Shown here piece after piece: positions 9,272 through 19,656 of a stretch of DNA of 64,000 nt (positions are counted from its first letter, which is position 1; each line of letters opens with the position of its first letter). Made by a program: the position numbers and the translations under genes. Where the stretch lies: NCBI RefSeq assembly GCF_004349245.1, contig NZ_SMLC01000007.1, forward strand, positions 1 to 64,000. The letters are read 5' to 3'. The DNA comes from Actinomadura sp. 6K520. GTDB lineage: Bacteria > Actinomycetota > Actinomycetes > Streptosporangiales > Streptosporangiaceae. Under the pieces are notes generated by a model. That model saw only the letters and a program-made list of their open reading frames with translations. It made no database searches and was not told where the DNA came from.

Positions 9272-10354
9272 TCATTCCGAAGGTCCTCTCGGGTGGCGTC
9301 GGGCGAAGTCCCAGACGAGGGCGCTGGCGTCCGGACCGGCGTGATCGGTGAAGAGGCCCTCGCCGTCGGGGCCGGGCCATGCATGGCCCATGTCGTCGAC
9401 CAGGTACGACTCGACCAGGACCGGGGCGTCCTGGGTGGTGATCGTGGTGCGCTCGTAGGCATGCCTACCGTCGTCCTCGGGCACGATCGTGGTCTCCTCG
9501 ACCATTTGCAGGCTGTCGTTGAGCACTCCGTCGTCGACGAGGTCGCTCACCGCGGTCCAGTGTTCGACCAGGCGGGTGGCGACGAGGGGTGGGACGACGT
9601 CGTCCTCCTCGCCCTGGATGACGAGCAGCGGCACGGATCGCGCCCGGTCGCCCATCTGGGACCACGCCTGACGGGCGGTGTACTCCGGTGGCGTGGCGTC
9701 GGGGTCATCGGGGTCGACCTGGTTCAATCCGTACTCACCGCCGGCTACGGACGTCACCGTCGCGAAGACGTCGGGATAGGTCACTGCGAGGATGACCGCC
9801 GTGCCCGCTCCGGATGACGCGCCGGCGACGTGCACCTGGTCCGGGTCCGCGTTGTAGGTTTCGACCACCTCTCGGGCGACTCCGGCGAGGAGCGCGGGTT
9901 CGCCGGTGTCGCGGTGCTGGTCACGTGGGTCGGCAGAGTTCCAGCAGTTGAGCGCGTTGCGGAACAACCGCTGCGTCGGGTAGACGACGATGAAGCCCTC
10001 GCGGTCGGCCAGGTCGTTGAACTGCGTCGTGGACTTCATCGAGTTCCATCCGAAGCCACTCATCCCACAACCGTGGATCGCCATGATGACCGGCAGCCGC
10101 GTGGTGCCGTCGTACTGCGGCGGGAGGTGGACCTGGTACCGCTGGGAACCCACGTCACTCTCGTAGACGTGGTTGTGGTCGCCCTCGCCCTTCCACCAGG
10201 GGAGACCGTGGTGGAAGACAGCCAGAGCCATCCCGGCCAGGACCACGAGCACCGCGGCGACGCCGGCGGCGACCCTGGGCCATCGCCGACGGCGCCGACT
10301 AACCCGGCCACTCTGCGGCCCCGTGCTCTCCAGCACCTGGTCAGGAGTGGCCAC
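9272..10354 (-). CDS. membrane-anchored/exported PHB-depolymerase-type esterase (alpha/beta hydrolase)
   Basis: The 360-aa protein starts at GTG 10354, overlapping the DUF4260 gene's end by 14 bp. A basic run (RRRRRWPR) followed by a ~17-residue hydrophobic helix at ~29-45 suggests an N-terminal anchor or signal. The body has the esterase_PHB/LpqC layout: AIHGCGMSG oxyanion region, nucleophile elbow GASSGAG near 180, an acidic QGEEDDVVP loop and a late MGHAWPG histidine. Such enzymes hydrolyse short polyester, feruloyl or acetyl esters outside the membrane; the substrate is unknown. It is the last intact gene of the kinase/ABC operon. Confidence 0.85.
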   Translation of the reverse strand: MATPDQVLESTGPQSGRVSRRRRRWPRVAAGVAAVLVVLAGMALAVFHHGLPWWKGEGDHNHVYESDVGSQRYQVHLPPQYDGTTRLPVIMAIHGCGMSGFGWNSMKSTTQFNDLADREGFIVVYPTQRLFRNALNCWNSADPRDQHRDTGEPALLAGVAREVVETYNADPDQVHVAGASSGAGTAVILAVTYPDVFATVTSVAGGEYGLNQVDPDDPDATPPEYTARQAWSQMGDRARSVPLLVIQGEEDDVVPPLVATRLVEHWTAVSDLVDDGVLNDSLQMVEETTIVPEDDGRHAYERTTITTQDAPVLVESYLVDDMGHAWPGPDGEGLFTDHAGPDASALVWDFARRHPRGPSE

Positions 10355-10748
10355 CGCTGCTCCCTTCGCGGCCGATCCGTCCGAGGTGAGTGTTCCTGAA
10401 CGAGTCCGGCAGCTTCAGTCCGTACCCGAGGGCGCGGTCGACACCGACGTGGAAGGCCCACGCACAGGCGATGACTCCTGCCGCCGTCGACGTGGCTGGA
10501 GACACCGGCTCCATAGTGAGTGCGGCCAACCCCGCCACAGCCGGGAAGGCGTAGTTATGGACCATGTTGTACGTCGCGGCGCCGGCGGCGGTCGATCGCA
10601 CGTAGCCCAGCATCGAGAGGTCGAACACGAGGAAGGCCACGAGAACCACCCACCACCAACCGGGATAGAGCATGACCGCGGCGACGAGGGCGATGAGTGC
10701 CACCGCCCCCGCCTCTGCCCGCTGGGTCCGGTTGACCTGACTGGTCAT
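10341..10748 (-). CDS. DUF4260 family membrane protein
   Basis: This 135-aa protein begins at ATG 10748. It has two or three hydrophobic segments (VALIALVAAVMLYPGWWW, WVVLVAFLVFDLSMLGY and one near residue 85) and the family-typical VDRALGYGLKLPDSFRNTHLG C-terminal motif. DUF4260 has no known function. The start is 5 bp from the hydrolase stop upstream and the end overlaps the esterase start, implying co-translation. Confidence 0.85.
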   Translation of the reverse strand: MTSQVNRTQRAEAGAVALIALVAAVMLYPGWWWVVLVAFLVFDLSMLGYVRSTAAGAATYNMVHNYAFPAVAGLAALTMEPVSPATSTAAGVIACAWAFHVGVDRALGYGLKLPDSFRNTHLGRIGREGSSGGHS

Positions 10749-10752
10749 CGGG

Positions 10753-11625
<873 letters not shown>

Positions 11626-12543
11626 TCAGCAGGCCAGTGCGGCCGTGCCGGTCTGGGTGCTCATAGCGAGGGTCATCGGCATGTCCTGCCCGAGACCGCG
11701 CCCAGCGGACCGGAGCGCATCCGCGAAGGTTCGCGCGTCCTGGAACCGGTCCTCCCGGGCCTTGGCGAGTGCCTTGACGAGCACGGCATCGACCGCGGGT
11801 GTGAGGTCGGGGTCGTAGTCGCTGACCCGCAGGGGCTCCTCGTGGACGTGTTGGTAGGCGACACAGACCGGGTCGTCTCCGACGAACGGTGGTCGCCCCG
11901 TGAAGAGCTCGTAGAGCAGGCAGCCCGCGGAGTAGAGGTCGCTGCGCACGTCCGCAGTCTCGCCGCGCGCCTGCTCGGAAGAGAGGTACGAGGGAGTTCC
12001 GAGGAACACCTGGGCATGGGTCAGGGTCGCGGCCGGATCCCCGCTGGCCCGCGCGATCCCGAAGTCCACCACCTTGACGGCGCCCTCGGGCGTGATCATC
12101 ACGTTGGCCGGTTTGATGTCGCGATGGATCACGCCCGCTCGATGGCTGAAGTCGAGCGCCGAGAGGATCTCGGCCTGGACGTGGATGGTCACATCGAGCG
12201 TGAGGCGGCGGCTCCTCAGGACGTCCCGCAACGACCGACCGGCGATGTGCTCCATGACGATGAACGGGACCCGGACCTGGCGCGCGGAGCCGCCTTCGAC
12301 TTCCTCGTAGCCGGTGTCGTAGATCTCGACGATGGCGCGGTGGTTGAGACCGGCCACCGACTTCGCCTCGCGCCGGAAGCGGGAGTGGAACAAGGGATCT
12401 CGCGCGAGGTCCCGGCGGAGCACCTTGATGGCAACCGGGCGCCCCGAGCCGAGGTCACGGCCGAGGTGGACATCGGCGGTGCCGCCGAAGCCGATGACCT
12501 CCCCGACCTCGTAGCGTCCGGCGAGGACACGATGCGTGCTCAT
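11626..12543 (-). CDS. soluble Ser/Thr protein kinase (PknB-type catalytic domain)
   Basis: The 305-aa protein consists almost only of a Hanks-type kinase domain: YEVGEVIGFGGTADVHLGRD, catalytic-lysine VAIKVLRRDL, HRDIKPANVM, DFGIARASG and LGTPSYLSSEQARG. No transmembrane, PASTA or sensor domain follows. It starts at ATG 12543, which overlaps the TGA of the ABC permease (ATGA), so the kinase is translationally coupled to an exporter. A close paralogue, fused to a pirin, is at 59208-61280 in the same gene order. Its substrate is unknown; the transporter or the neighbouring LuxR regulator are candidates (inference). Confidence 0.92.
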   Translation of the reverse strand: MSTHRVLAGRYEVGEVIGFGGTADVHLGRDLGSGRPVAIKVLRRDLARDPLFHSRFRREAKSVAGLNHRAIVEIYDTGYEEVEGGSARQVRVPFIVMEHIAGRSLRDVLRSRRLTLDVTIHVQAEILSALDFSHRAGVIHRDIKPANVMITPEGAVKVVDFGIARASGDPAATLTHAQVFLGTPSYLSSEQARGETADVRSDLYSAGCLLYELFTGRPPFVGDDPVCVAYQHVHEEPLRVSDYDPDLTPAVDAVLVKALAKAREDRFQDARTFADALRSAGRGLGQDMPMTLAMSTQTGTAALAC

Positions 12544-13259
12544 CGGCGCGGCTCCCAGCGGAAGAGCCGGCCGGCCAGTGCGACGGCGACGACGACCCAA
12601 CCCAGGGTGGGCACCAGGAGGGGCAGCGAGTCGGCGACGGGGACGCCGCCGTCCCAGGCGTTGACGACCAGCTCGGTGGCCGCACCGCCGGGAAGGAGCC
12701 GCTTGAGGTAGACGAGGTCCTCCGTGCCGGAGAGGCCCACCCAGCTGGCCACGGCGATCACCGCGAGACTGAGCGGCAGGGTGGTCACCTGGGCGTGCTC
12801 CGGAGAGTTCGTGAGCCCCGCGGTGGCCAGCGCCAGTGCGACCATCATCGCCATCGTTGCCAGGATCGCCACCGCGAGAAGCGGGATGTCGGCCGGTTTG
12901 GAGGCGACCGCACCCAGCACGACGAGGATCGCGATTGCCTGGGCGAGCGCGATGGCGGTGATCGGCAGGACCAGCCCGACCAGGATGTTCGCGTCGCCCG
13001 CGACGGTGGAGCGCAACCGCTTGAGGAAGAGGTTCTGTCGCCGCGAGGCCAGCGTCGTCACCGCCGTGGTGTACAGGCCGAAAGCCATCACGGTGAATAG
13101 CACGATCGCAGCGATGTAGCCGAGGCTGGCCAGGTCGGCGAAGGTTTGGTGCTCGTAGACGAAGTACCCGCTGACGGCCACCGGGATGACCAGACCGGTG
13201 ACCAGGACCAGCCGGTTCCGGAACATCTGGATCAGCTCACTGCGAGCGATCACGAGCAT
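12540..13259 (-). CDS. ABC-2 type transporter permease (DrrB-like)
   Basis: The 239-aa integral membrane protein has six hydrophobic spans: VLVTGLVIPVAVSGYFV near 17, GYIAAIVLFTVMAFGLYTT near 48, and four more to the C-terminus (GWVVVAVALAGRLFRWEPRR). Size and topology fit DrrB/ABC-2 permeases that export drugs or lipids with a separate ATPase. It follows the ATPase by 22 bp and overlaps the kinase by 4 bp. Short pieces of its paralogue survive in the collapsed gene at 61364-61699. Confidence 0.88.
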   Translation of the reverse strand: MLVIARSELIQMFRNRLVLVTGLVIPVAVSGYFVYEHQTFADLASLGYIAAIVLFTVMAFGLYTTAVTTLASRRQNLFLKRLRSTVAGDANILVGLVLPITAIALAQAIAILVVLGAVASKPADIPLLAVAILATMAMMVALALATAGLTNSPEHAQVTTLPLSLAVIAVASWVGLSGTEDLVYLKRLLPGGAATELVVNAWDGGVPVADSLPLLVPTLGWVVVAVALAGRLFRWEPRR

Positions 13260-13281
13260 GGTGTTGATTCCCTTCGTGGGT

Positions 13282-14168
13282 TCAGTCGGCGTCGAGGGCG
13301 CGGAAGACGTCGTCGAGACGGGTCGGGCCGGCTTCGAGCTGCAGCAGCTCCACCCCGGCGTCGTGTGCCCAGTCCAGTAGTCGGTGGAGGTCTTCCTGCA
13401 GGTTGAACGTCTCGATGTGGAAGGCGCCGTTGAGCGCACCCACCATGGGCGGCTCGGGTGCACCAGGAGGGAGCGCGAACCGGATCAGCGACGGAGGCGA
13501 CTGGGTGAGCTCGGCCACCGTGCCCTCCCGGCGCAGCGTGCCCTCGTGCATGAGTCCGACGCGGTCGGCGCGCTGCTGGGCCTCCTCGAGGTAGTGCGTC
13601 GTGAGCACGACGGTGGACCCGTCGTCGCGCAGCCTGTCCACAGCGGCCCAGAGCGCGTCGCGCGACTGGATGTCCAGGCCGGTGGTGGGCTCGTCGAGAA
13701 TCACCAGCTCGGGCCCCCCGTAGGCGGCAGTGGCAAAGTCCAGGCGGCGCTTCTCACCACCGGACAGCTGGGAGACCAGGGTGTCGATCTTGCGGGAGAG
13801 GCCGGCGATGCCGAGCACCCGGTCGATGTCGTCTCGCCGCCCGCTCAACCTGCCGATCAAGCCCACCGACTCCGCGACCGTCAGGTCCGGGGAGAAGCCG
13901 CTGTCCTGCAGCATGATGCCTGTGCGTGGGCGCACCGCGCGCCGATCCTTCGGGCTCTTGCCGAAGATCCGCACCGAGCCTGAGGTGGCCCGACGGTGAC
14001 CTTCAACGACCTCCAGCGTGGAGGTCTTCCCGGCGCCGTTGGTGCCTAGCAGCGCGTAGAGCTCGCCGGGCTGCACGTGGAACGACACGTCGCGGACGGC
14101 CTGAAGTCACCGTAGGTGACAGTGAGACGTTCCACGTCGATCACGGGCGATGTAGAGCATGCAGACAT
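13282..14168 (-). pseudogene. ABC transporter ATPase (DrrA-like), frameshifted near its N-terminus
   Basis: The body encodes a complete DrrA-type ATPase: GTNGAGKTST Walker A, LSGGEKRRLDFA signature, LVILDEPTTGLDI Walker B and the TTHYLEEAQQRAD H-loop, plus the usual ~80-residue C-terminal tail. The natural start is ATG 14168 (SACSTSPVIDVERLTVTYGD). About one base is missing near 14102, so the first 22 codons are out of frame. Translation from ATG 14088 would skip strand beta-1 and lose the Y/F adenine contact. The paralogue at 61699 has no such shift. It may be a real mutation or a sequence error. It pairs with the permease at 12540-13259. Confidence 0.85.
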
Positions 14169-14220
14169 GGAGCGGTTCCTCTCGTGTTCCGGGCCGTCCG
14201 ATGCGCCGGTCAGCGTCGTG

Positions 14221-14280
14221 CCATCAGGTTCGCGCAGGAACGTGTGGCCTCGCGTCGGTGCAAACCCCTGATGTCGTGCC
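14221..14280. promoter_or_regulatory. conserved intergenic block, copy A (ABC / LuxR-1)
   Basis: This 60-bp stretch aligns without gaps to 17461-17520 and closely to 61795-61853. The invariant core is CGCGTCGGTG (14251-14260), followed by CCCTGATGTCGT. It sits between the leftward ABC/kinase operon and the rightward LuxR gene, 83 bp from the ABC start. Position and conservation suggest a shared promoter/operator. Confidence 0.65.
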
Positions 14281-14335
14281 CTGAGGGCGCCGCCCAGCGG
14301 TTGAGCGTGGCCTGACAGAGGCTGCTCGCATCGGT

Positions 14336-14345
14336 GGTAATTACC
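14336..14345. promoter_or_regulatory. palindrome GGTAATTACC upstream of LuxR-1
   Basis: This perfect 10-bp palindrome, continued by CTAG, lies 30 bp before the TTG start of LuxR-1. The matching location before the regulator at 61951 has TAGGT-N7-ACCTA (61906-61922). These could be autoregulatory operators (inference). Confidence 0.4.
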
Positions 14346-14375
14346 TAGTCCGGCGGCTAGGAGGGGGAACACGTT

Positions 14376-15800
14376 TTGGACCTGATAGGCCGAGGCACCG
14401 AGCTCGAAGCGGTCGAACGTCTGCTCGCCGAAGCCCGGGCCGGGCAGAGCGGGGCGCTCGCCATCCGCGGCGAGGCCGGCGCAGGCAAGACGGCCCTGCT
14501 CGAGCATGCCCGCTCCGTCGCGGTCCGGTCGGGCTTCCGGGTGGAGACCTCGGTCGGCCTGGTAGCCGAGATGCAGTTCGCGTTCGGAGCTGTCCATCAG
14601 CTGATCAAGCCGCTCCTGGGGCGGCTGGACGCCCTGCCCGATCCCCAGCAGTCCGCACTGCAGGTGGCGTTCGGACAACGGGCCGGTGCGGCTCCGGACC
14701 GCTTCCTGGTCGGGCTGGCCGCTCTTACCCTGCTGGCCGAGGCCGCCGAGGAGCGGCCGTTACTGTGCATCGTCGACGATGCACAGTGGCTGGACGAGGC
14801 GTCCGCACAAGTGCTGGCCTTCGTGGCGCGTCGGGTTTCGGCGGAGGAGGTAGCGCTGGTGCTCTCCGTGCGCGACCCAACCGACGACGGGGACCTCAGC
14901 CGTGGGCACCGACGAGGAGGTGGCCGGTGAGCTTGAACGCTCGGCGGGCCGGGCGCGCGCTCGCGGCGGGGCGGCCGCCGCAGCCGCTTTCCTGCAGCAG
15001 GCGGCCGAGCTCACCTCCGATCCGGGCACCCGCGCCGAGCGCGCGCTCGACGCCGCATACGCCAAGCACGAGGCCGGTGCATCCGAGGCTGCCCTGGAAA
15101 TGCTGGCCGTCGCGGCCACCGGGCCACTGGACGCCCTGCAATCCGGCCGCCTGGAGCTACTGCGCGCCCAGATCGCGTTCCACACCACACGCGGAAGCGA
15201 GGTGCCGGGAATGCTGCTCGACGCCGCCAAGACGCTCGCCCCGCTCGACCCGACGTCGGCCCGCGAGACCTACCTGCACGCGCTCGATGCGGCAGTCATC
15301 AACGGCGGAGGCGATGCCGTGCACATCGCCGAAGCGGCGCTGACCGCTCCCACTCCTGACGCACCGGCTCGACCCGCGGACCTGCTTCTTGACGGCCTTG
15401 CGACGGCCTTGACGAGGGGATACGCAGCAGGAGCACCGGGGCTGAGGCGCGCCCTGGAGGCGTTTCGCGACAGTCCGCACGCTGATCCCAGGCAGGACCG
15501 CGGCAAAGACCGGTGGCTGTGGCTCGCGGGACGCAATGCCGTAGCGATCTTCGACGAGGACCTGGTCGAAATACTGGCCCGCCGGAACGTCCAACTGGCT
15601 CGTGAGTCCGGTGCGCTGGCAACCCTTCCTGCCGCGTTGAGCTTCTTGTCCATCAGCTCGGTCCTGATGGGTGAACTCGCCCGAGCCGACGAGCTCGCCA
15701 CCGAGGCGACGCCCGCACGATCGAAGCCCACCTGCGCAACATCTTCGGCAGACTCGGCATCACCTCGCGTCGACAGCTGAAGGGTCTGCGGCTCACCTGA
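14376..15800 (+). pseudogene. LuxR-family ATP-binding (LAL) regulator, internally deleted (LuxR-1)
   Basis: Translation from TTG 14376 (RBS GGAGGGGG) gives the AAA/STAND N-terminus: DLIGRGTELEAVERLL, GEAGAGKTALLEHA Walker A and LLCIVDDAQWLDEAS Walker B. After VLSVRDPTD a deletion of roughly 165 codons shifts the frame. From ~14902 the solenoid resumes (GTDEEVAGELERSAGRAR) to ELATEA near 15712. There a second deletion and frameshift lead directly into the end of a LuxR helix-turn-helix (ARTIEAHLRNIFGRLGITSRRQL) and a TGA at 15800. The complete regulator at 61951 shows what is missing. Not expected to function. Confidence 0.88.
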
Positions 15801-15869
15801 ATGCCGTCGATGCGCGGGCTAGCTGTTCTTGGCCGGATCTCCCGGCGAGCGCCACGTGCGCGCGGTGGA

Positions 15870-17426
15870 TCAGTGCGCCACCTCGAGCTCGTGTTCCGCC
15901 GCGAGGTCCTTGTGCGCGGCCGCACCCCGGAGCGTGAAGCTGGCCCACAGGGCGGTGAGGACCATGATGACGGCTCCGGCGAGGCCCGCGACGGTGATGG
16001 CTTCGGTGAACGCGGCCTCGGCGATCTCGAGGACCGAGGCTCCGGTGCCGCTGTCGACCTCGGTCGCGACGACCTGGGCCTCGGCCATCGTCGACGACGC
16101 GCGTTCGCGGAGTGGGCCCGGCAGGTCTATCGCGTCGATCTCGGAACTGACGACACGCGTGTACCAAGCCACGAGCACTCCACCGAGGACGGCTGTTCCC
16201 AGGGTCGTGCCGAGCTCGTAGGCGGTCTCCGAGGTCGCTGCCGCCTGTCCGGCTCGCTCAGGCTGCACCGAGCTCATGATGATGTCGTTGCTCAAGGCAA
16301 GTCCGACCCCCGCCCCCAGTGCGACCAGCGCGAGCGAGGTGGCGATCAGCGCAGGGGACGAGCTCGGCGACAGGAAGACGGTGAGCGCGAACCCGATCGC
16401 GGCGATCAGGAGTCCGACAGCGACGACGTACGCGGGGAGGAAGCGCTTGACTAGCATTGCGGCAGCGAAGGCGGCGGCGGCCGCGCAGACGGCCTGGGGG
16501 ATGAGCCAGACGGATGCCTCAAGCGGGTTGAGTCCCAGCACGAGCTGCAGGTACTGGACGAGCGCGACCAGGGCGCCCACCATCGCGAGGATCGACAGCA
16601 GGTCCCCGATGACAGCTCCGCGGAAGTACCGCACCCGGAAGAGTCGGACCTCCAGCAGAGGCGTCGGCAGGGTGAGCTGCCGGCGTACGAACGCGATGAC
16701 GGCGATCACACCGACGACAAGGGCGCTCATGCCGAGGGCGGTGTCCTTGCCACCGGTGAGTGTCTTGATGGCGTAGACGACCCCGACCATGCCGACGAGG
16801 GAGAGCACCACGCTGATCACGTCGATGCTGTGCAGGCTGGGATTGCGGCTCTCCGGCAGCAGGAGCGGGCCGAGGACCAGCAGCACCACCATGACGGGGA
16901 TGTTCATCAGGAACGCCGCCTGCCAGCTGAACGTCTCGATGACCCACCCACCCGCGAGGGGGCCAACGGCCGCGCCGACCGACGCCATCGCTGCCCACAC
17001 GGCCATCGCGTATCGACGCTGCTGCCGGTCGAGGAACATGTTGCGCACCAAGGACAAGGTCGACGGCATCATGATCGCCCCGCCGATACCTAGGAGTGCA
17101 CGTGCTCCGATGAGCATCCACGGCGTGGTGGCCAGGGCGCCGACGACCGACGCGATCGTGAAGACGACCGAGCCGATGAGCAGGTTCCGCCTCCGTCCGA
17201 ACCGATCGCCCACGGTGCTCATCGCCACGAGCAGGCCTGCCAGCACCAACGAGTAGATGTCGATCATCCAGAGCTGCTCGATGCCCGTCGGGCTGAGGTC
17301 GGCAGAGATCGCGGGCAGGCCGAGGATCAGGACGGTGCCGTCGATCGTGATCAGCAGCAGAGGAAGGACCAGCACGGCAAGGCCGATCCAGCTTCGGGCG
17401 GTGGCGCTGGGAGGGGCAACGTTCAT
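15870..17426 (-). CDS. 14-TM MFS drug-efflux transporter (QacA/EmrB-like)
   Basis: The 518-aa protein starts at ATG 17426. It has the DHA2 pattern: TM1 with LLLITIDGTVLILGLPAI, motif A as DRFGRRRNLLIG, TM5 motif C as GPLAGGWVIETFSW, and about 14 hydrophobic segments ending before HKDLAAEHELEVAH. DHA2 members use proton antiport to expel cationic drugs or natural products; the substrate is unknown. It is transcribed away from LuxR-2 across conserved block B, so the LuxR protein is its likely former regulator. Confidence 0.92.
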   Translation of the reverse strand: MNVAPPSATARSWIGLAVLVLPLLLITIDGTVLILGLPAISADLSPTGIEQLWMIDIYSLVLAGLLVAMSTVGDRFGRRRNLLIGSVVFTIASVVGALATTPWMLIGARALLGIGGAIMMPSTLSLVRNMFLDRQQRRYAMAVWAAMASVGAAVGPLAGGWVIETFSWQAAFLMNIPVMVVLLVLGPLLLPESRNPSLHSIDVISVVLSLVGMVGVVYAIKTLTGGKDTALGMSALVVGVIAVIAFVRRQLTLPTPLLEVRLFRVRYFRGAVIGDLLSILAMVGALVALVQYLQLVLGLNPLEASVWLIPQAVCAAAAAFAAAMLVKRFLPAYVVAVGLLIAAIGFALTVFLSPSSSPALIATSLALVALGAGVGLALSNDIIMSSVQPERAGQAAATSETAYELGTTLGTAVLGGVLVAWYTRVVSSEIDAIDLPGPLRERASSTMAEAQVVATEVDSGTGASVLEIAEAAFTEAITVAGLAGAVIMVLTALWASFTLRGAAAHKDLAAEHELEVAH

Positions 17427-17460
17427 CAGAAGTCTTCCCGGGTCGAATGGGTTCGGTCTG

Positions 17461-17520
17461 CCACCAGGTTCGTATGTACCGCGACGTGTTCGCGTCGGTG
17501 GAGATCCCTGATGTCGTCCC
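17461..17520. promoter_or_regulatory. conserved intergenic block, copy B (MFS / LuxR-2)
   Basis: This block aligns base for base with 14221-14280. Both share CCAYCAGGTTCG at the left, CGCGTCGGTG at 17491-17500 and ATCCCTGATGTCGT at the right. It lies 65 bp from the MFS start and about 120 bp before LuxR-2, the same geometry as copies A and C. Confidence 0.65.
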
Positions 17521-17638
17521 AGGGCTACGCAGTTCAGCATCGTTGCCCGGCCATCCGATCCACGGGCAGGGGCTAGGCCGGGGTGCTCGGCGTCGGCGAC
17601 ACTGGCAGGACAGCTGCGAACGGTGACGGGAGTGCAGG

Positions 17639-19580
17639 GTGGACCTCTTGGGTCGTCGGGCCGAGCGCGAAGCGGTCGAGCGCACGCTGGCCCGGGCCCG
17701 AGACGGACGCAGCTCCGCGCTGATGGTGGCTGGGGAGGCGGGCATCGGGAAGTCCGCACTGCTGGAGCACGTGCGCCACGCCGCGACCGGCCTCGGGTTC
17801 AGGTGGAGGACTCGGTCGGGGTCGAGGCCGAGGCGCACTTCGCGTACGCCGGTCTGCACAAGCTCTGTACACCGTTGCTGGACCGCGTCGGGTCCCTGCC
17901 CGACCCCCAACGCGCTGCCCTCGGTGTGGCGTTCGGCCAGCGAGCCGGGTCGCCGCCGGACCCGTTCCTGGTCGGGCTGGCCGTGCTCAGTCTCGTGGCC
18001 GAGGTCGCCGAACACGGGCCACTGCTGTGTCTCGTCGACGATGCGCAGTGGCTGGACCAGGCATCAGCCCAGACGCTGGCGTTCGTGGCGCGGCGAGTGT
18101 CCGCGGAGCCGGTGGCGTTGGTGTTCGCGGTGCGCGATCCGAGCGAGGGTCGTGTGCCTCCGTTCGCCGAGCTGCCCGAGCTCCGCCTGGGAGGGCTGGA
18201 CGAGACCGCCGCGCGAACGCTGTTGGCCACGACGGCCCCACCCTGCTCGACGATGAGGTGCGCGACCGGATCCTCGCCGAGTCACGCGGCAACCCCCTCG
18301 CGCTGATGGAGCTACCTCGCGGTGCTCCTCCGGCACACCTGGCAGGTGGGTTCGAGAGGGCCAGATGTGCTCAGTGTGCCGCGTCGGGTGGAGCAGTCCT
18401 TCGAACGCCGTTCGGTCGGATGCCGGCAGAGACGCAGCTGCTGCTGTTGCTCGCATCGGCCGAGCCGACCGGCGACCCCGACTTGCTGTGGCGCTCGGCC
18501 GAGCGGCTCGGGATCGCTCGCGAGGCGGCGTCTCCGGTAAGAGCCGCCGGTCTGGTGGAGATCAACCACCGGGTCCGGTTCTCAAATCCATTGGCGCGTT
18601 CAGCGGTCTACCGGGTGGCGACACCACCGGATCGTCGCCGCGCGCATGCGGCGCTGGCAGCGGCGACCGACGTCCGGTCCGACCCGGACCGGCGTGCCTG
18701 GCACCGCGCCCAAGCAGCGCATGGTCCTCACGAGGAGGTCGCGGTCGAGCTCGAGCAGTCGGCGGGTCGCGCGCGCGACCGCGGCGGGCTCGCCGCCGCG
18801 GCCGCCCTGCTGCAGTTGGCCATCGAGATGACGCCGCACCCGACCGGCGCGCGAACCGGGCACTGGAAGCCGCCTACTCCAAGCACGAGGCCGGGAATCC
18901 CGACGCGGCGCTGGCTTTGCTGGGCGTCGCGGAGGAAGGCTCGAGACGTTGCGCGCCAACGAACCTGCAACCGACAACGACGAGCGCTACTGGCTCTGGC
19001 TGGGCTGCCACGTCGCGGCCGATCTCTGGGACGACGAGGCGATCTACGTCCTCGCCAGCCGCGACGTCAGGCTGGCCCGGCAGGTGGGCGCGCTGACCAC
19101 GCTCCCCCCCCCGCACCCAACGCCCTGTCCTCGGTGCTGGTGCTGACCGGCGAGTTCGACCGGGCCGCAGAGTTGATGACGGAGGAGCTGGCCATCACGC
19201 AGGCAGCGGGCATCCCGCATCTGCCCAACGCCCGACTGATCCTGGCTGCCTGGCGGGGCCGGGAGGCCGAGACGACCGAACTGCACGAGACCCTGGTCCA
19301 GGAGGCCACGGAGCGCGGGGAAGGCGCGACGAGGAAGTCCCCCGCGCTGGCCGCGAACGAGATCTGCACCTCGCTCGCGGTGGTGGCCCTGGCTGTCCTG
19401 TCGTGGATCCTCGGCGGCTGGATCCCGTCGCGGAGCGACTTCGTCCCTTCGCTCCTCCTCGCCCTCGCCATCGGCTTCACCAGCACCGCGGCGGTCATCA
19501 TGTCGGTCTTCGACGCAGAGAGTATGCCGGCCGTTGCTCCGGAGCCCACCATGGAAGCGGTGGATGACGGCTTCGGCTGA
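17639..19580 (+). pseudogene. LuxR-family ATP-binding (LAL) regulator, frameshifted and 3'-truncated (LuxR-2)
   Basis: The start is GTG 17639 (DLLGRRAEREAVERTL, GEAGIGKSALLEH). Frameshifts occur near 17800 (before VEAEAHFAYAGLHKLC), near 18235 (before TLLDDEVRDRILAESRGNPL) and again around 18850-19110. The remaining blocks follow the LAL order: LLCLVDDAQWLDQAS, AELMTEELAITQAAGIPHL, ATERGEGAT. Homology ends near 19335. The HTH is gone and is replaced by ~80 codons of a hydrophobic protein (SLAVVALAVLSWILGGW, SLLLALAIGFTSTAAVIM) of unknown origin. Not functional as a regulator. Confidence 0.85.
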
Positions 19581-19656
19581 CGCGGGCGGCATCACGCATG
19601 GGCGAAGGAGGACACCGCAGATTCGTCGCAGCGGAGCGACGGCTTCGCTGGGGGTC

